In this document: positions 5,083 through 7,936 of the stretch, piece by piece
Position numbering within the stretch: position 1 is the first letter of the stretch
Layout of the letters: the number at the start of each line of letters is the position of its first letter
DNA from: Propionibacteriaceae bacterium
Lineage (GTDB): Bacteria > Actinomycetota > Actinomycetes > Propionibacteriales > Propionibacteriaceae
NCBI GenBank assembly: GCA_030528545.1
Contig: JAUMYR010000122.1
Location: forward strand, 1 to 7,936
Direction of reading: 5' to 3'
Length of the DNA: 7,936 nucleotides
Position numbers and translations under genes: made by a program
Notes under the pieces: generated by a model
The model's database searches: none
Told to the model about the DNA's origin: nothing
Seen by the model: the letters and a program-made list of their open reading frames with translations, nothing else

Positions 5083-6464
5083 CCACGCACCGGAGCATGG
5101 AGCTGAACCAGCCGCCAGCGATCGCTGACGTGTACCTGGTGGCTGGAAGCTCAGCACAGCTGACCGCACAACACCTGCCCGCGGGCACGAAACTGGAGTT
5201 CGACTCCCCGGCATGGGCCGCCCGGACACCGGTCATGGACTCCGGGGTGGCCCGGTGGAGGCTCTCCCCACAAGACGTTGCTGGGCTGGCCAACGCCCAG
5301 CACGTCCGCCTCGTCGCCGACGAGCAGACCATCGCGGCAGGGAGGGTGTACCACGTCAGCGAATGGCCCCGCTGGGTGACCGGAGGCACGCAACGCATCA
5401 CCTATGTGCCAGGACCTACAGGCCCAGCCGGGGCTGCTGGGGTAGGGATCTCCAGCATCACCCAGCCCCAGCCCACCCAGATGCGCATCAGCCTCGATGA
5501 CGGCAACTCGTATGACCTGACGCTGCCAGGTGGTGGAACCGCCGCACCGCTCACCGAGGAAGCGATCGCCACCGCGCTCGGCTACGTCCTAGTGACATCG
5601 GAGGAGCCGCCCACCGAGTCCACCCGGTGGGGAGTGCCTATCGTGTGGGTGCCGCGCCGCGCCTACACGGTAGAGGTGCCGGTGACACCACTCCAGCCAT
5701 CCGCCGACCTAGCGGCCCGCACGATCACCATCCCCACGGTGACCGGGGTGGAGTACCTCATCGACGGTCAGGTAGTGACTGGTGTATGGACGGCCAGTCA
5801 GGATGGAGTGGTCACCGTGACCGCCCGGGCGCTGCCCGGCTATCTACTCGTCGGCCCCGCACAGTGGCAGTACACGCTCGGGGCACCACCCCCCGCGGGG
5901 GGCCTCATCGCGGGCGACGACTTCTCCGGGCTCGACGAAGGGGCCTCCCTCGTCCCCGATGGGTCCCCCGGGCTGGTGGGCCGAGCCTGGCCGCAGCAGG
6001 GCAGCCTGACCGTGAACTGGAGCAAGTGGGGGTCCACCAAGGAACCGCTTGTCGCCGCCAGTGGTGGCGTGACCCGCCAGAGCAACAGCGGCTGGGCACA
6101 CGCTGACATCGGTCAGGCCGACTACCTGGTCGAGCTGGATCTCGTCCCAGCCGCCACCACCCACGGATCCATGATCAGCCTGGTCTGTGGGCTGGGGGCG
6201 AGCCGTCGGGGCGGTGTCGAGTTCGCGATCCACGGCCGCACGACCGGCGCCACGATCGGCGGCACCCAGGTGACACACCTGAGCCAGCACGATGTCACCG
6301 GAACATGGCGCATCCGCAAGCGCGGAGGGGTACTCAGCATCGACGCACCCAACCAGCCAGGCATCGCCACCGTCAGCAAAGAAGTCACCCCAGATTGGGG
6401 GAACGTGCTTCAACTCCGCGTGACACTCGCTGGCCTCGTCCGTGGAATCAGGGTATTCCAATGA
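5079..6464 (+). CDS. Tail fibre / receptor-binding-type protein with collagen-like linker and C-terminal jelly-roll domain
   Basis: 461 residues from the GTG at 5079, which overlaps the holin stop (GTGA) and has AGGA (5069-5072) 6 bases upstream; the ATG at 5097 is a weaker alternative. A beta-rich N-terminal ~100 residues (ADVYLVAGSSAQL, LVADEQTIAAGRVYHVSEWP) resembles phage baseplate attachment regions. Residues 112-121, GPTGPAGAAG, are a short collagen-like stretch, common at trimer junctions in tail fibres. TEEAIATALGYVLVTSEEPP (from ~166) resembles a fibre segment seen in many tail proteins. The middle (VEYLIDGQVVTGVWTASQDG) looks Ig-like. From ~274, IAGDDFSGLDEG opens a concanavalin/LamG-like domain to the C-terminus, ending LRVTLAGLVRGIRVFQ. 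Probably a trimeric host-binding fibre. The stop overlaps the next start (ATGA). Confidence 0.75.
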   Translation: MTTHRSMELNQPPAIADVYLVAGSSAQLTAQHLPAGTKLEFDSPAWAARTPVMDSGVARWRLSPQDVAGLANAQHVRLVADEQTIAAGRVYHVSEWPRWVTGGTQRITYVPGPTGPAGAAGVGISSITQPQPTQMRISLDDGNSYDLTLPGGGTAAPLTEEAIATALGYVLVTSEEPPTESTRWGVPIVWVPRRAYTVEVPVTPLQPSADLAARTITIPTVTGVEYLIDGQVVTGVWTASQDGVVTVTARALPGYLLVGPAQWQYTLGAPPPAGGLIAGDDFSGLDEGASLVPDGSPGLVGRAWPQQGSLTVNWSKWGSTKEPLVAASGGVTRQSNSGWAHADIGQADYLVELDLVPAATTHGSMISLVCGLGASRRGGVEFAIHGRTTGATIGGTQVTHLSQHDVTGTWRIRKRGGVLSIDAPNQPGIATVSKEVTPDWGNVLQLRVTLAGLVRGIRVFQ

Positions 6465-7666
6465 GAATCTGGAACGATTCCCATGGGGGATGGTGGCGTG
6501 ACACCATCCCCCACGAGCACACCCCCCGCGGATGGCGGCCCATCATGGAGCCCCAATACCCAGGGCAGACCAGCTACGACCCGTTCTGGCCCCGCTACAT
6601 CGGGCAGGACACCATCTGGCAGCGGGACGTCAGAGGGGACGCTATGCCGCTGGCCCACAACAGCGCAGCGATGGCCGCCTGGATGGACACCCACAGCCCC
6701 GACCCCTGGAACCCCGCGGCGTTCGGGTCGAAGACCTCGCTCAACGCTCACACGTTTGGTACCGCACCCGTCGCGACCTACATCGTGGACTCATCACAGC
6801 CCGGCTGCCCCACCCAGACCATGGACAGCTGCCGGGGTGCGGGCCTCACCCGGGAACAGATCGAGGCCTACCTAACCGGGCCAATCCCCTGGCCAGCGCA
6901 CGTGCTGCCTGCCCGCAACGGTGACAAGGGCCTATGCATTATCGACATCGCCACCGGCATCTGGCGGGAATACTTCATGGTCCTGCCTGTCGAAGGCAAG
7001 CCGGGGCACTGGACTGCGCTAGCTGGCGGCTTCGCCGTCTACCGCCCCGGATTCGACGGGCTCATCCGCTCAGGTGTCTACGCGCCGCAGCACACCGCTG
7101 GACACGGCACCGTCTTCGGCGGCTTCGACATGCTGGGCTATATCGGCGCGGAAGAAGCCTTCCGGGGTGAGATCCGCCACGCCCTCGCCTTCACGACAGC
7201 AAACTTCGCCAAGACCGAGATCCCGTCCTGGCCAGCCCGGCTCAGCGACGGCAAAGCCCCCCTCTCGGAGGCGGACAAGTCACCCACTCACGGACAATGG
7301 GCCAGGCTCCCCGCCACTGTGGACCCGACACAAGACCCACGCACGGGACGCCCCTACAAGCCCCTCACGCGGCTACTGATCCGCGCAGCACAACGCTACG
7401 GGCTTGTCGCCACCGACACCAACGCCTGGTGCCACGCATTCAAAGCGTGGAGCAGCCCAGAGACGGCACAGCGATACGGCGGCAACGATCCCTGGGCCCC
7501 TGGGGGCCTGATCGCCCAGCACCTCCTCCCCTCCGACCCCAACCAGGGCCTCGCGGTAGACGACTTCCCCTGGCACCTGACCGAGTGGGCCCCCATCGAT
7601 TGGGGGCGCCCCAGCCCAGACTTCAACCTCCGCCCCGGAGAATGGAGACCCTGGACCCGATCATGA
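6461..7666 (+). CDS. Large protein of unknown function at the end of the tail-fibre operon
   Basis: 401 residues, ATG at 6461 overlapping the fibre gene stop, AGGG (6450-6453) 7 bases upstream. The N-terminal ~85 residues are rich in Trp, Pro, His and Asp (IWNDSHGGWWRDTIPHEHTP). From ~100 to 330 the sequence looks like a folded domain: VATYIVDSSQPG, GLCIIDIATGIWREYFM, WTALAGGFAVY, MLGYIGAEEAFRGEIRHALA, PSWPARLSDGK, ARLPATVDP and LIRAAQRYGLVATDTNAW. From memory, the series GxIxHAL...SDG...RLxxxxD...ARALQRYGxxVxD occurs in uncharacterised actinobacterial secreted and phage proteins; I cannot assign a reaction. No signal peptide or membrane segment. Coupling to the fibre gene suggests a tail-tip, fibre-partner or surface-glycan-acting protein. 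It is the last gene before the terminator. Confidence 0.72.
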   Translation: MRIWNDSHGGWWRDTIPHEHTPRGWRPIMEPQYPGQTSYDPFWPRYIGQDTIWQRDVRGDAMPLAHNSAAMAAWMDTHSPDPWNPAAFGSKTSLNAHTFGTAPVATYIVDSSQPGCPTQTMDSCRGAGLTREQIEAYLTGPIPWPAHVLPARNGDKGLCIIDIATGIWREYFMVLPVEGKPGHWTALAGGFAVYRPGFDGLIRSGVYAPQHTAGHGTVFGGFDMLGYIGAEEAFRGEIRHALAFTTANFAKTEIPSWPARLSDGKAPLSEADKSPTHGQWARLPATVDPTQDPRTGRPYKPLTRLLIRAAQRYGLVATDTNAWCHAFKAWSSPETAQRYGGNDPWAPGGLIAQHLLPSDPNQGLAVDDFPWHLTEWAPIDWGRPSPDFNLRPGEWRPWTRS

Positions 7667-7679
7667 ACCCCGGCAACCG

Positions 7680-7715
7680 AACGCCCCGCCCTGATCGAGG
7701 GCGGGGCGTTTCGTC
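7680..7715 (+). terminator. Strong intrinsic terminator of the rightward late operon
   Basis: A perfect 12-bp GC-rich stem (ACGCCCCGCCCT, 7681-7692, with AGGGCGGGGCGT, 7698-7709), extended by an A-T pair at 7680/7710, encloses the 5-base loop GATCG and is followed by TTTCGTCGTC. It lies 14 bases after the last stop codon. The T-run is short, as is common in high-GC actinobacteria. The preceding gene junctions 4054 to 7666 lack such hairpins, so this appears to end the whole lysis and fibre transcript. Confidence 0.88.
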
Positions 7716-7746
7716 GTCTCCCGGCTGCCGCTAGGACGTAACCGGC

Positions 7747-7818
7747 CCCGGTACGATTTGGGTACGATCGCGCTCCGGCGTGCAGGTAAAAGGCCTAGTG
7801 AATCGTACCCGGTACGAC
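7747..7818. repeat. Cluster of four GGTACGA repeats, probable protein-binding site
   Basis: GGTACGAT occurs at 7750-7757 and 7761-7768 (11 bp apart, about one helical turn, same face). Its inverse ATCGTACC lies at 7802-7809 and a fourth copy, GGTACGAC, at 7811-7818; the last two form the near-palindrome TCGTACCCGGTACGA. CCCGGTACGA is repeated exactly at 7747-7756 and 7808-7817. The two pairs flank about 33 bp that include GGTAAAAGGCCTAGTG. Such an array suits integrase arm sites, an excisionase or repressor operator, or an attachment region, all common after the lysis/fibre end of temperate phage maps. No integrase is in the window to decide. Confidence 0.6.
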
Positions 7819-7874
7819 AGGACTTGCTCGCACACAGTGGCACTTGGCGGCACCTGCGGATGCTCTCCGGGGCA

Positions 7875-7924
7875 CGCAAATCGGCCCCCAGCCAGGTGTT
7901 TACCGTAGTCAGGGGCCGATTGCG
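7875..7924. repeat. Long inverted repeat, possible terminator for a leftward gene or attachment-region structure
   Basis: AATCGGCCCC (7879-7888) pairs perfectly with GGGGCCGATT (7912-7921); with one bulged A the stem extends three more pairs to 7875 and 7924. The 23-base loop has no further strong pairing. Read leftwards the stem ends in GGGGCCGATTTGCG, a weak T tract, so it could terminate a gene entering from beyond the right edge. There is no coding sequence with supporting features between 7667 and 7936. Confidence 0.5.
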
Positions 7925-7936
7925 TATCCGAGCCGC

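Noticed and set aside
7661..7879. Leftward 72-codon frame over the 3' intergenic region
   Set aside because: It crosses the strong terminator and the repeat array, is basic and low in hydrophobic order, and has no recognisable motif or ribosome site.
7716..7936. tRNA or tRNA fragment as attachment site
   Set aside because: No cloverleaf, T-loop GTTCRA motif or CCA end could be found; an attachment core cannot be assigned without the host junction.

Overview
The window is a late-gene segment of a temperate phage or prophage of a high-GC Gram-positive bacterium (Actinobacteria). The evidence is the high GC with C/G-ending codons, GTG as well as ATG starts with AAAGGA/AGGA ribosome sites, many short ATGA or GTGA overlaps, and the gene content: tail protein, peptidoglycan-binding proteins, M15-type endolysin, holins and tail fibres. 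I cannot name a genus. No integrase, repressor, capsid or packaging gene is present, so whether it is integrated cannot be decided here.

Layout. 1-1278 (+) is the 3' part of a large tail protein with a concanavalin-like domain and a glycosidase-like C-terminus. 1297-3385 is an unusual tandem module: a rightward gene for a small protein with peptidoglycan-binding motifs, followed by a convergent leftward lipoprotein gene, and this pair occurs twice with a period of about 1.04 kb (1297-1719 with 1708-2289; 2335-2847 with 2851-3333). The two lipoprotein genes share a 149-bp perfect repeat covering the start codon, signal peptide, lipobox and linker, then differ completely. 3386-5082 (+) is the lysis cassette: an M15-like endolysin with a C-terminal peptidoglycan-binding domain, a four-helix membrane protein, a small membrane/coiled-coil protein and a holin-like protein. 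5079-7666 (+) holds two translationally coupled genes, a collagen-like/jelly-roll tail fibre and a large protein of unrecognised function. A strong intrinsic terminator at 7680-7715 ends the rightward operon. 7716-7936 has no convincing gene but holds a cluster of GGTACGA repeats and a long inverted repeat, as expected of a protein-binding, replication or attachment region.

How it may work. The rightward genes look like one late operon for host-wall attachment and lysis. The two leftward lipoprotein genes read against that operon and carry the same CATACT hexamer six bases before the ATG with no Shine-Dalgarno. They look like 'morons' expressed from their own leaderless promoters in the lysogen and placed on the outer face of the membrane, where exclusion of other phages or alteration of the host surface is a reasonable guess. 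The duplicated pair with an identical leader and divergent payload is the most novel feature of the window.
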